Shown: positions 21,861 through 30,413, counted from the first letter of the stretch. The stretch: 39,946 nt of DNA from Akkermansia muciniphila (GCA_945862285.1 CAMAYN010000011.1:1-39946), one strand, 5' to 3'. Numbers and translations are program-made. Notes: generated from the sequence alone by a model not told the origin.

Positions 21861-24227
21861 ATGAAAAATTCCGCGCCCATCGCACTACTCGCCCTGCTGT
21901 TTCTCCTCCCATGCTGCCACATCACGGCACAAGAAACAGCACCTGCCATTGACCTCGCGCAGTCACTTGTTGAGCGTGGTTACTCCGCCTATCAACTCGC
22001 CAAACAAAGCAAAGATGATGCCGAGCGCAAACGCTATTTCCAAGTCGCCATCAAAAATTTCGAGCGCATCATCAGCGAGCACCCACAGCACCAGAAAGTC
22101 GCCGAAGTGCAGTATTTTCTCGCCCAGTCGTACTTCGATTCTGGGAACGCGGCCAAAGGCAAAGAGAGCTTCGCCGCTATCGTCAATGACCAGAAATCCG
22201 GCATCTATCTTGCCGCAGCCGCATCCCACCTAGCCAAAGATGCCTTTGGAAAAAAAGATTACAAAAGCGCCGCCCAACTCTACGCGAAGCTAAGTGCCAA
22301 CGCCACCAGCCCCGCCGACCGCATCCGCGGTGCCTACATGCAAGCACGCTGCTACCAATTGCTCAATAACGAGCGCGAGGCCCTGCGCTGCTACGAATTG
22401 GTTCTCACTGATGCGGAGGCTCCTGCCACTGATTTCTTCCAAGCGAGTCTCAGAGCTGCGGCACTGCTTCATCTGCAATCCGACTCACCCGCCAAAGCGC
22501 AGGAATATTTCCTCAAGCTCGCGACAACGTCCACGAAAGAAAGTGAGCGCGTGGAAGCTCGACTCTACCACGGCCTCGCAGCACTCAAGGCTAAAGATGA
22601 CCAACGCGCCGAAGAATCATTCCTCCAAGTTCTTGCCAACAAAAATGTGGAAGCAACAGCATTTCACCCTGATGCCATCAATCAACTATTTAGCTTCTAT
22701 TTCCAACGTAAGAATTACGCCCGTGTCATCGACCTCCATGAAAAATATGCCGCCAGCATGCCTGCCAAAGCGCAGCATATCCATTACGTCGGGCGCTCCC
22801 TGATGTACCTTGAAAAATACCAAAGCGCCATCACCCAATTTGCCCAAGTCGAAAAACTCGCACCCAAGGAACCCATCGCCGCAGAAGCGGCCTACCTATC
22901 GATCATCTGCCATCAGAAAATCGGCTCCGCAGACATTGCCGGCAAAGTCGATGACTACTTGGAACTCTATCAGAAAAGCGAAAAAAACAAAGACCGCATC
23001 CACACCGCCTACCTGCTCAAGGCCATCGCCTTTCAGCAGCGCTCCCAGATGAAAGAAGCCGCAGCCGTCTATCGCCTCATCGACCCATCTCTTTTAGATC
23101 AGACTTACCGTGCCAATGGCTACTTGCAAAAAGGCATTTGCCTCGCCGCCACTGATGCCGCAAAAGACGCCATCACTTCCCTCACCGCATTCATTCAAGG
23201 CTACCCGTCCGATCCACGAATCACCGAAGCGCTCGCCCTGCGTGGGGACTGTCACAGCAAAACCGATAACGCAGACCTCGCCCTAGCAGATTTCACCACA
23301 CTCCTCGCGCGCAAACCCGATGCTAAGCTCACCACCTTCGCTTGGCAAAAATCCGCAGCCATCAAAAAAGCAAAATCTGACTTCGCCGGCATGATCCAAT
23401 GCTACGAATCACTCCTCTCCGCCGTCCCGGAACTCCCGCTCGAAACCAAAGCCGAGGCATTTTTCTTCACCGGCTACGGCTATGTAAAAATCGATCAGTA
23501 TAAAAATGCCATTCTCCCCCTCCAAGAAGCACGCAAGCTCATCCCTGCCAGTTATGAAAAAAACGCCAGTTTGCTCATCATCAATTGCCAATACCAACTC
23601 AAAGACATCGATGCACTATTCCTAGAAATGGATCGCAGCATCGAGAAAAAAACCATCGCCAGTGTAGCGCCAAGCATGGTCGAGTGGGCCGCATCGCAGG
23701 CACTAACAAAAAATCGAGCCGACAAAGCTGACGCCTACCTCTCACAACTCGCAAATAACGAATCCCCAGAAAAAACCAGCAAAGAAGTTTGGCGCAACCT
23801 CGCCAAAGCACGCTTGCTCACCAAGAACTACCTTGGTGCCTACACCGCGAATCAACATTACCTCACACAAGAAACCGTTCCTTCTCTCCGCGCCACCGCC
23901 CTCTGCGACGATTCTCGCTGTGCCCTTAAACTCGGCAACCACAAGGCCGCAAAAATCTCCCTCGACCAAATTTTCAAACTCAATCCCGGCGACGAGATCA
24001 AAAAAGAAGCCGAGCTTTTGTTAGGCGAATACTACATGGCCGTCAACGACATGGAAAACGCGCAAAAAATCTTCGCCTCAAACGCCATCTTGTCCTTTGA
24101 TCCCGTCTGGAAGCCGCAATTTCTCTCCAAGCTCATACAAGTTTTAGAAGCCAGAAACGACACCGAGCAAGCCAACAAACACCGCGAACAACTAAAAACC
24201 GAATTCCCCAACTGGACACCGGAATAA
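21861..24227 (+). CDS. Large secreted TPR protein, second of a tandem pair
   Basis: 788 residues from the ATG at 21861, which gives a clean signal peptide (MKNSAPIALLALLFLLPCCHITAQ). A longer frame back to 21618 lies inside the first TPR gene and is a shadow. The body is a paralogue of the preceding protein over its full length, with matching repeats such as KKDYKSAAQLYAKLSANATSPADRIRGAYMQARCY and EALALRGDCHSKTDNADLALADFTTLL. The coding strand is strongly C-rich and G-poor, more so than the start of the first copy. The gene begins 37 bp after the first copy and ends 2 bp before a small membrane protein gene. A periplasmic scaffold working with ExbBD is the likeliest role. Confidence 0.85.
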   Translation: MKNSAPIALLALLFLLPCCHITAQETAPAIDLAQSLVERGYSAYQLAKQSKDDAERKRYFQVAIKNFERIISEHPQHQKVAEVQYFLAQSYFDSGNAAKGKESFAAIVNDQKSGIYLAAAASHLAKDAFGKKDYKSAAQLYAKLSANATSPADRIRGAYMQARCYQLLNNEREALRCYELVLTDAEAPATDFFQASLRAAALLHLQSDSPAKAQEYFLKLATTSTKESERVEARLYHGLAALKAKDDQRAEESFLQVLANKNVEATAFHPDAINQLFSFYFQRKNYARVIDLHEKYAASMPAKAQHIHYVGRSLMYLEKYQSAITQFAQVEKLAPKEPIAAEAAYLSIICHQKIGSADIAGKVDDYLELYQKSEKNKDRIHTAYLLKAIAFQQRSQMKEAAAVYRLIDPSLLDQTYRANGYLQKGICLAATDAAKDAITSLTAFIQGYPSDPRITEALALRGDCHSKTDNADLALADFTTLLARKPDAKLTTFAWQKSAAIKKAKSDFAGMIQCYESLLSAVPELPLETKAEAFFFTGYGYVKIDQYKNAILPLQEARKLIPASYEKNASLLIINCQYQLKDIDALFLEMDRSIEKKTIASVAPSMVEWAASQALTKNRADKADAYLSQLANNESPEKTSKEVWRNLAKARLLTKNYLGAYTANQHYLTQETVPSLRATALCDDSRCALKLGNHKAAKISLDQIFKLNPGDEIKKEAELLLGEYYMAVNDMENAQKIFASNAILSFDPVWKPQFLSKLIQVLEARNDTEQANKHREQLKTEFPNWTPE

Positions 24228-24229
24228 CC

Positions 24230-24727
24230 GTGGCGGCACTTTCCAAGTGCCAAGCCAAAATGGATCGAGTGCTTCACTTCATCATCGCTCGAATCGACTC
24301 AATTTTTTACCGAATGGTCTTTGAACTACAACCTTGGAAAATCAGCCGCTGGCAATCGCGACTCATCCTCGCTGCGATAGGATTCTATTTCTGTCACAGC
24401 TTGTATTTTTTCTACTACGGTCACGCAACAAAAACGGTAATCTATTTCATGTTGGCATTGATGCCCTTTGTGATTTGGCTTTCGCACCGATGCCAAAAAA
24501 CGAGAAAACTTAGGATCGATGATTCCGGCATACGCTATGGTTCTTCCCCTCGTCATGAGAAATCGATTTCATGGGACGAAGTCGGAGAAATAAAAATCGG
24601 TGAAACTTCGATCTGCATATACTACAAGCAGCGCGATGAACCCCGGCTCATCCATTTTGCATCGGCTGATTATGATAAAACAGCATGGTCGGAAATTCGC
24701 TCCATGCTTCAGCAGAGATGCAACTGA
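24230..24727 (+). CDS. Membrane protein with PH-like domain, last gene of the exb operon
   Basis: 165 residues from a GTG two bases after the preceding stop; an ATG at 24260 (MDRVLHFIIARIDS) is an equally good start. There are two hydrophobic helices (about 45-62, LILAAIGFYFCHSLYFFYY, and about 67-85, VIYFMLALMPFVIWLSH). A basic hinge follows (RCQKTRKL), then a strand-rich segment (LRIDDSGIRYG...ISWDEVGEIKIGETSICIYYKQRDEPRLIHFA) ending in a helix (TAWSEIRSMLQQR). This is the usual layout of small bacterial PH-like membrane proteins. The tight spacing suggests cotranscription with the TPR genes. The function is unknown. Confidence 0.65.
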   Translation: MAALSKCQAKMDRVLHFIIARIDSIFYRMVFELQPWKISRWQSRLILAAIGFYFCHSLYFFYYGHATKTVIYFMLALMPFVIWLSHRCQKTRKLRIDDSGIRYGSSPRHEKSISWDEVGEIKIGETSICIYYKQRDEPRLIHFASADYDKTAWSEIRSMLQQRCN

Positions 24728-24831
24728 AAGCGGTGGACAATCTGTGTCTCGCCTTTCTTTAAATCCCGAACAATAAGACAGTAAGCTGGAAGCCCAAAAC
24801 TGTGTAATGAGATTGACATTTACTATTTCCC

Positions 24832-25940
24832 GTGACCGTTCAGATGCCGCAACAAGTCACCGGCCAGTGCGTCGCGGATTCCTACCATTACCATATTATG
24901 GCGGATTACATCCATTTGAATCTTTCTCGCGCGAAGATCGTTGGCGGGACAAAAGGTGCTTTGAGCGATGATCGTTGGAGCAGCTTTACAATCGCATGAT
25001 GAGTCGGCAGCGGAGTCCATTGTTCAAGCTGAGCTGCAATATTGGCAGATGCCAGACGGCCAAGAGTTGCGGGAAGTCTCGCAGAAGAGTGACCCGCGAA
25101 AAGTAGCGATCCTGATCAAGCGTCATACCAGTGCCCGAAACACGACCGAGGAACTTTCGAACCCGCCAGGACATTCTCCCTTGAAACAGTCAAAAAATAT
25201 GCCGTAGGCATCAATGCTTGCCTACTCAAATTAAACCGTTACGAACGCAGCAAAAATCATGGATTTTACCATTTTTTTGTCACTGCCGTGAATGGTGATG
25301 TCGTGTCAGTGCACCTTGATGGAGAGAACTACAATCTGCAAAAAAAGGAGATTGTTGGGAAAAATAACGAAGTAGTCACCGAGTTCCATTTTACTGATCT
25401 AAAGCAAGTGCCAGACTGGTTAAAAAACAGCCGATTCGTCGTTGATGATGATTGGTTGCTCTGCATCACATGTCATGTTTTTTCCCAGCCAGGCAAGCCC
25501 GTTACTCTTCCTGCTGACATGCCGCAGGCTGAGAGCAATCAAGCAGTAGAGGAGAAGCCCACCTTGCCTTCGTATGCGAAGCAAATGAACTTGATCTACA
25601 ATAAACAAGAGCTGTCCGGGCATCTCATCGCAGCAAACGAAAAGGTCTTTTGGTTTTGGCAAACAGGAGGAAGCCCGCGCCTTTATGAGTCAAGCAAGCT
25701 CGATCTGACGAGTGCCAATCAAGTCATGAAATGGCGCTACGAAATGCGCCAGTTCGTCGCGCCACGGGTAACTACAATGCGCTCATTAGCCGCCTCGAAG
25801 ACGAGTGCATTCAGTGGTATGCCGAGGCCACTGCGGTCTTCCCGTCTGGCACAACGAATGGCGATCTCATCTGCGGGCAAGTTCCCACCATCTACAATCC
25901 CCCCACAGCCGTCCCTGCGCCACCCATTTCACCTGCTTGA
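24832..25940 (+). pseudogene. Frameshifted relic of an unidentified protein-coding gene
   Basis: Protein-like text runs rightward but changes frame at least three times. 24832-24999 reads VTVQMPQQVTGQCVADSYHYH...LSDDRWSSFTIA and stops. A +1 frame continues from about 24968 (ESAAESIVQAELQYWQMPDG...RKVAILIKRHTSARN). From about 25150 the original frame resumes (GTFEPARTFSLETVKKYAVGINACL) and stays open through VNGDVVSVHLDGENYN, VDDDWLLCITCHVFSQPG and MKWRYEMRQFV. Near 25770 the frame shifts again to TGNYNALISRLEDECIQWYAEAT, which ends PAPPISPA at 25940. No segment has a good start. I do not recognise the family. A strong terminator follows 34 bp later, which supports a once-functional rightward gene. 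A shorter intact gene using only part of this text cannot be excluded. Confidence 0.5.
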
Positions 25941-25973
25941 TGGCGGGAAAATGTGTCTCTTTTTCCTGTAAAC

Positions 25974-26005
25974 AGGGCTGTTTCGCTAAGAAATAGCCCT
26001 TTTTT
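25974..26005 (+). terminator. Strong Rho-independent terminator
   Basis: An 11-bp stem with one G-T pair (AGGGCTGTTTC 25974-25984 with GAAATAGCCCT 25990-26000), a five-base loop, and six T directly after (26000-26005). It lies 34 bp past the end of the decayed gene. Confidence 0.85.
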
Positions 26006-26104
26006 CGTAAAAATGAGCCATCGTTTGGGGCAAACTGGACGTTTTTCCCATTTTTAGGTACATTTTCTGCCAAAAAACGCACTTGGGCAATGATTTTTCG
26101 CCAG

Positions 26105-26335
26105 AAAGTGATAGGGCAAGTATGAAAAGTGATAGGGCAAGTAGAGAAAGTGATAGGGCAAGTAGGGAAAGTGATAGGGCAAGTAGGGAAAGCTATGCGG
26201 CAAGTATGTAGGCGACCCACCCAAGTATGAAGGAGGATCGGCGATGCTCATCAGATGCCTGCCAAGGAGCGGAGAGGGAGTGGCGATGTCCAGAGGCGGC
26301 ATGCCAAGGTGCGAAAGTGGTACACCAAGCTGAAG
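26105..26335 (+). repeat. 21-bp minisatellite, about eleven units
   Basis: Five clear units of 21 bp (26105-26209, consensus AAAGTGATAGGGCAAGTAGG plus G), of which units 3 and 4 are identical. They are followed by six diverged units in the same phase up to 26335, which keep a GGCAAG/GCCAAG-like core at the same position; several show GGCGATG instead. The unit is seven codons long, so several frames stay open through it; on the minus strand it reads as heptads like YLPYHFP. No gene around it has credible coding context. Confidence 0.9.
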
Positions 26336-26425
26336 AAGCCTCACTGTAAAAGAAGGTGCAAGGAATTTTTTGTAAGTAGCATTTCGCTGAGGGATGGTTA
26401 GTTATGGTTTTAGATTTTGGGCTGA

Positions 26426-26704
26426 GCGCAAGAGGGGTGTTTGCTGGCGGGGGAGGATCTTGCTGCTTTGCTGGCTTTTCTGGATCAACAGCATGCGGCG
26501 GCACTCCCGACGGCAAGACAAATCGCCGCCGATTCTCGACTGATGATTCCCCTACGCAAAGCAGCGATTCACACCGTAGGGAAATTCGGAACGGCTGAGG
26601 ATGTGGCATTTTTAGCAGAGTTAGCCAAAGCGGACACCACCCTATCCGCCGCCACGCAGCCCGCAATTCAAAGCCTTCAAAAGGAAATGGGAAGCCAAGA
26701 GTAA
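26426..26704 (+). pseudogene. C-terminal remnant of a HEAT-repeat-like protein
   Basis: 92 open codons after a TGA at 26423, with no good start. The text is clearly protein-like: LLAGEDLAALLAFLDQQHAAALPTARQ, then PLRKAAIHTVGKFGTAEDVAFLAELAK, then a last helix ending KEMGSQE. The IPLRKAAIHTVGKFGTAEDVAFL unit is the A-B helix pattern of HEAT-like repeats seen in cytochrome- and PBS lyase-type proteins of this phylum. It is probably the 3' end of a larger gene whose front was deleted or replaced by the neighbouring minisatellite region. A TTG at 26441 could start a short protein, but this seems unlikely. Confidence 0.5.
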
Positions 26705-26831
26705 AGCGGCAAGCAGAATGACAGACATCCGCTCTGAGTGCCGTGATCAGAGGGAGAACGTGATGATTCTGAGAAAAAGCAGCGATTTACTATTGAATTG
26801 CGTTGGTTGAGCGTTTTAGCTCCTTTTCCGC

Positions 26832-27755
26832 ATGAATATCGTCGCATTGTTTTCTGGTCAAGGAGCTCAAAAAGTGGGCATGGGTAAAGATTTTTTTGAT
26901 GCCAGTGAGACGGCACGGGAATTGATGCTGGAGGCAGATCAGACCCTGGGCATGAAAGTCACGGATGTGATGTTTGAAGGGCCGGCGCAAGAACTCACAC
27001 GGACGGCATGGTGCCAGCCCGCTTTGTATTTGCATGGGGTTACAGCATTGCGGTTATTGCACGAAAGATTGCCATCCATCAATGTTGTGGCATGTGCGGG
27101 ATTATCTTTAGGCGAATTTACCGCACATGCGGCGGCTGGTAGTATTTCCGTCAGTGATGGCTTGCGCCTTGTCGCCCGCCGGGGAGCCTTCATGGAAGAA
27201 GCATGCGCCGCAACGCAAGGCACTATGGCCGCGCTGATTGGCGGTGAAATAACTGCGATTCGTGAACTAGCCGCAGTTTGTGATGTGGATGTGGCGAACA
27301 TCAACGCTCCTGGGCAAATCGTTTTATCTGGTGCTGTAAGTGGAATCGAAGCAGTTACGGAGAAAGCCAAAGATTTTGGTATTCGGCGGGTGATCCGCTT
27401 GGATGTAGCGGGGGCCTACCACTCGCGGTTGATGCAATCGGCGCAAGATCAACTGGCCATGGAATTGCGCGGTGTCCAAATCGAAAGTCCAAAAGTCCCC
27501 GTGATTTGTAACTATGGCGCACGCGTGGTTGCCGAGCCTGCGGAGATACGCGAAATGCTAGAAAAACAAGTCACCGGATCTGTGCGCTGGCAGGAATCGC
27601 TTGAATGGCTCATTGCACAAGGACATACCCAATTTGTCGAATTTGGCCCAGGAAAAGTCCTGACTGGCATGCTCGCAAAAATTAACAAAGACGTGAATTG
27701 CCTCTGTGTCGAAGACTTGCCAAGCCTAGAAACTGCGGTGGCAGCACTCGCGTAA
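26832..27755 (+). CDS. fabD: Malonyl-CoA:ACP transacylase FabD
   Basis: 307 residues. FabD loads malonyl groups from CoA onto acyl carrier protein for fatty acid synthesis in the cytoplasm. FSGQGAQKVGMGKDF (7-21) is the family start. The nucleophile elbow is GLSLGEF with S92, where most FabD proteins have GHSLGE. R117 lies in VARRGAFM and the catalytic H197 in VAGAYHSRLM, followed by a late GPGKVLTGM. The length is standard. It stands apart from other fab genes here, and its stop abuts the stop of the convergent rbfA with no bases between. A TTGAAT (26793)/TAGCTC (26817) pair lies just upstream, which would leave a very short leader. Confidence 0.95.
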   Translation: MNIVALFSGQGAQKVGMGKDFFDASETARELMLEADQTLGMKVTDVMFEGPAQELTRTAWCQPALYLHGVTALRLLHERLPSINVVACAGLSLGEFTAHAAAGSISVSDGLRLVARRGAFMEEACAATQGTMAALIGGEITAIRELAAVCDVDVANINAPGQIVLSGAVSGIEAVTEKAKDFGIRRVIRLDVAGAYHSRLMQSAQDQLAMELRGVQIESPKVPVICNYGARVVAEPAEIREMLEKQVTGSVRWQESLEWLIAQGHTQFVEFGPGKVLTGMLAKINKDVNCLCVEDLPSLETAVAALA

Positions 27756-28136
27756 TCATTCGCCCGTTGATTCGGCTTCCTCTGGCTCAGCGTCGCGGGC
27801 TTTGGGAAGTTGATCTACGGCTTCAAGTAGGTTGACCAGTTCCACGCCGCGCTCGGCGGAATCATCGATACGGAAGCTAAGAATGGGAGTCGTCTTGAGA
27901 ACCACGCGTTTCATGACACGGCTTTGAATGCGTCCGTGATCACGGTTGAGGCGATCAATAATCGCGTTAGGATGGCCACCGAGAACGCTCATCCAGACGC
28001 GCGCTTCACGGAAATCTTGGGTGATTTCCACTTCATTCACGGTCACGAGGATGCCAGGCCATTCGTAGTCATGACGAAGAACGGCGCTGATCTCGCGGCG
28101 GAGTAGTTCATTGACTCGGTCTTGGCGTTGGGACAT
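27756..28136 (-). CDS. rbfA: Ribosome-binding factor A (RbfA)
   Basis: 126 residues of the KH-fold factor that helps mature the 30S subunit and its 16S 5' end. It begins MSQRQDRVNELLRREISAVLRHD, the classical RbfA opening (R-x-x-R-x-x-x-x-I). VTVNEVEITQDFREARVWMSVLG follows, and the C-terminal segment contains RVVLKTTPILSFRIDDSAERGVELVNLLE, which matches the family's P-x-L-x-F-x-x-D-x-x-x-x-x-G motif. It is the last gene of the nusA-infB-rbfA operon, 57 bp after infB. A short acidic tail ends the protein. Confidence 0.95.
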   Translation of the reverse strand: MSQRQDRVNELLRREISAVLRHDYEWPGILVTVNEVEITQDFREARVWMSVLGGHPNAIIDRLNRDHGRIQSRVMKRVVLKTTPILSFRIDDSAERGVELVNLLEAVDQLPKARDAEPEEAESTGE

Positions 28137-28193
28137 TTTGGTAAACTTTGATGGTGAATGAATGAAGAAAGATTTCGTCGATTACGGACAAAA

Positions 28194-30371
28194 TTAGAGG
28201 TCTTGCTTGATTTTCTCCAAGGTGTAGCACTCGATAATATCACCTTCGAGGTATTCATCGAAGTCACCAAGGCGGATGCCGCATTCGAGGCCGACTTTAA
28301 CTTCGTCAACCTCTTCTTGGAAGCGACGTAGGGTGGACATTTTTCCATCGAATACCGGAACACCGCCGCGAACGACGCGAGCGTGAGCCTTACGAAGAAT
28401 TTTCCCTTGGCTAACATACGAGCCAGCCGCTTTGCCTTTGGTAAGTTTGAAGACTTGGCGCACTTCGGCGAAGCCGACAGATTTCTCGCGGGAGAGTGGT
28501 TGCAGGAGACCTTGCATCGCCTCACGCACTTGGTCGATCAGCTCATAGACCACGGAATAAAGTTTTACTTGAACGCCTTCGGCTTTCGCGGATTTTACGG
28601 CCTTACCTTCGAGTTTGACATTGAAGCCGATGACAATGGCTCCTGCGGAGCTAGCCATGACGACGTCAGATTCGGTGATCGGGCCAGCACCGGCGACGAG
28701 GAATTGCACTTCCACTTTTTTCGATTCGATGGACTCCAGAGCATTCTTGATGGCTTCCACGGAACCTTGCACGTCACATTTGAGTACGAGCTTGAGGCGT
28801 TGGGCGGAAGCACTATCGTTGACCATGGAGAAAATGTCTTCCATGCGCGCCTTGACAGGGTTAACGAGGCGGGCTTTGCGCATTTCCTCCTGCCGTTCAG
28901 CAGCGAGGCGTTTGGCGGAGCGTTCATTTTCCATCTCCACGAGTTCATCGCCTACGTGAGGCATGTCTTCGAAGCCGATGATTTCCACCGGAGTTCCAGG
29001 GCCTGCGGCTTTGATGCTTTTCCCGAGGTCATCGGTCAAAGTGCGAACTTTTCCAGAAAAAGGCCCGCAAATAAAGGGTGTGCCGACTTTTAGTGTGCCG
29101 GTATCGACAATGGCGGTGGCGGTAGCACCACGGCCTGGTTCCACACGAGCCTCGATGATCGAAGCACGGGCGACGCCTTTGGGGTTGGATTTAAGCTCAA
29201 GAACCTCGGCTTGGAGGAGAAGTAGCTCAAGAAGAGTATCGATTCCTGCGCCAGTAAAGGCAGAAACTTCGGCAAATTCTGTATCGCCACCGAAATCGGT
29301 GGTCTGCACGCCGATTTCCGCAAGTTGCGTTTTGGCACGCATGACGTTTGCGGTTGACAGGTCGCATTTGGTAAAGGCGACGACGATGGTGCGATTTGCC
29401 TTTTTCGCGTGTTCGATGGCCTCGCGGGTCTGCGGCATGACGCCGTCATTGGCAGCAACGACGATCACAACGATGTCAGTTACATCGGCACCGCGGGCGC
29501 GCATGTTCGAGAAAATCGCGTGACCGGGAGTATCGAGGAAGGTAACGGGTTGATCGTTATGGAAGACTTGATAGGCGGCGATGTGTTGGGTAATGCCTCC
29601 CGCTTCTCCTGCGGCAACGCGCGATTTGCGGATCGTATCCAGCAAGGTCGTTTTGCCATGATCGACGTGTCCCATGATGGTGATGATAGGCGCACGGAGT
29701 TTGAGAAGTTCTTCTGGTTCTTCTACCGGTGCTTCTGGTTCAACGATGATTTCATCGACCTTGTGAACGCCGCCGCCTTTTTCGCGTTTTTCGCGCTCAA
29801 AGATGAAGCCGTGTTTTTCGCAAATTTTTACAGCAATTTCCGGCTCGATGGCGTGATTGGGGCTAGCGAAAATTTTCTGGTCGATGAGGTCTTTAACGAC
29901 TTGGAAAACCTTAAGTCCCATGCGCGCGGCGAGTTCGCTGACGATGATGGGCGGTTTAATGCTGATCGTTTTGCTATTTTCCGCTTCGGCAGGTGCCGTA
30001 GATGCTGGTGGTGGTTCGATCGGTTCCGCAGCGGGGAGAGGCACGACGGGAGAAGTAAATGTCGGCAGCGTGACTGGTAAAGGTGGCAGCGCAAGGTCGG
30101 CATCCTCTTTATCAAGCACTTTGGAAATCGTGGGAACCACGGTTTTTCCCGAGCGCTCAGTTTTGCGAACACCAGATTTTTTCTTGCCGTCAAGATCCAT
30201 GAGATCCAGCGTGACAGCCTTTGGTTTTGCAGGAGAAATGGGCTTAACAGGTTCTGGCACTTTCGCGGCAGCAGCATCCCGTTGCCGCTCACGACGTGAG
30301 GGCTTGGGCGAACCTCCAATGAGGTCCAGGGTTTCGTTTTTCGGTTTGTTGCTTTCGCTTTCGGATGGCAT
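28194..30371 (-). CDS. infB: Translation initiation factor IF-2
   Basis: 725 residues. IF-2 is a GTPase that places initiator tRNA on the 30S subunit and promotes subunit joining. A variable, Lys/Pro-rich N-terminal part (about 1-135) is followed by an IF2-N domain (IIVSELAARMGLKVFQVVKDLIDQ). The G domain has GHVDHGKT (234-241), LDTPGHAIFSNMRARGA, and a G4 motif TKCD (334-337) where NKxD is usual. Domain II and the C-terminal fMet-tRNA-binding module (VGFAEVRQVFKLTKGKAAGSYV... ending GDIIECYTLEKIKQDL) complete it. It lies between nusA (42-bp gap) and rbfA. Confidence 0.97.
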   Translation of the reverse strand: MPSESESNKPKNETLDLIGGSPKPSRRERQRDAAAAKVPEPVKPISPAKPKAVTLDLMDLDGKKKSGVRKTERSGKTVVPTISKVLDKEDADLALPPLPVTLPTFTSPVVPLPAAEPIEPPPASTAPAEAENSKTISIKPPIIVSELAARMGLKVFQVVKDLIDQKIFASPNHAIEPEIAVKICEKHGFIFEREKREKGGGVHKVDEIIVEPEAPVEEPEELLKLRAPIITIMGHVDHGKTTLLDTIRKSRVAAGEAGGITQHIAAYQVFHNDQPVTFLDTPGHAIFSNMRARGADVTDIVVIVVAANDGVMPQTREAIEHAKKANRTIVVAFTKCDLSTANVMRAKTQLAEIGVQTTDFGGDTEFAEVSAFTGAGIDTLLELLLLQAEVLELKSNPKGVARASIIEARVEPGRGATATAIVDTGTLKVGTPFICGPFSGKVRTLTDDLGKSIKAAGPGTPVEIIGFEDMPHVGDELVEMENERSAKRLAAERQEEMRKARLVNPVKARMEDIFSMVNDSASAQRLKLVLKCDVQGSVEAIKNALESIESKKVEVQFLVAGAGPITESDVVMASSAGAIVIGFNVKLEGKAVKSAKAEGVQVKLYSVVYELIDQVREAMQGLLQPLSREKSVGFAEVRQVFKLTKGKAAGSYVSQGKILRKAHARVVRGGVPVFDGKMSTLRRFQEEVDEVKVGLECGIRLGDFDEYLEGDIIECYTLEKIKQDL

Positions 30372-30413
30372 CAGGAATAGTACGGTGCGTTTGGGGGAGA
30401 GTGAAATAGGAAA

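Noticed and set aside
24823-25174. Minus-strand ORFs opposite the gene relic
   Set aside because: They are protein-like only in part and lie antisense to text that continues better on the plus strand in several frames; the terminator also points rightward.
26105-26335. CRISPR-like array
   Set aside because: The units are contiguous 21-bp tandem repeats without spacers, and no cas genes are in the window.
26054-26344. Minus-strand ORF with a heptapeptide repeat (YLPYHFP-like)
   Set aside because: It is open only because the 21-bp repeat is a multiple of three. No start signal, no domain, and other frames are open too.
28383-30080. Large plus-strand ORFs opposite infB
   Set aside because: They are shadows of a long, strongly conserved coding gene.
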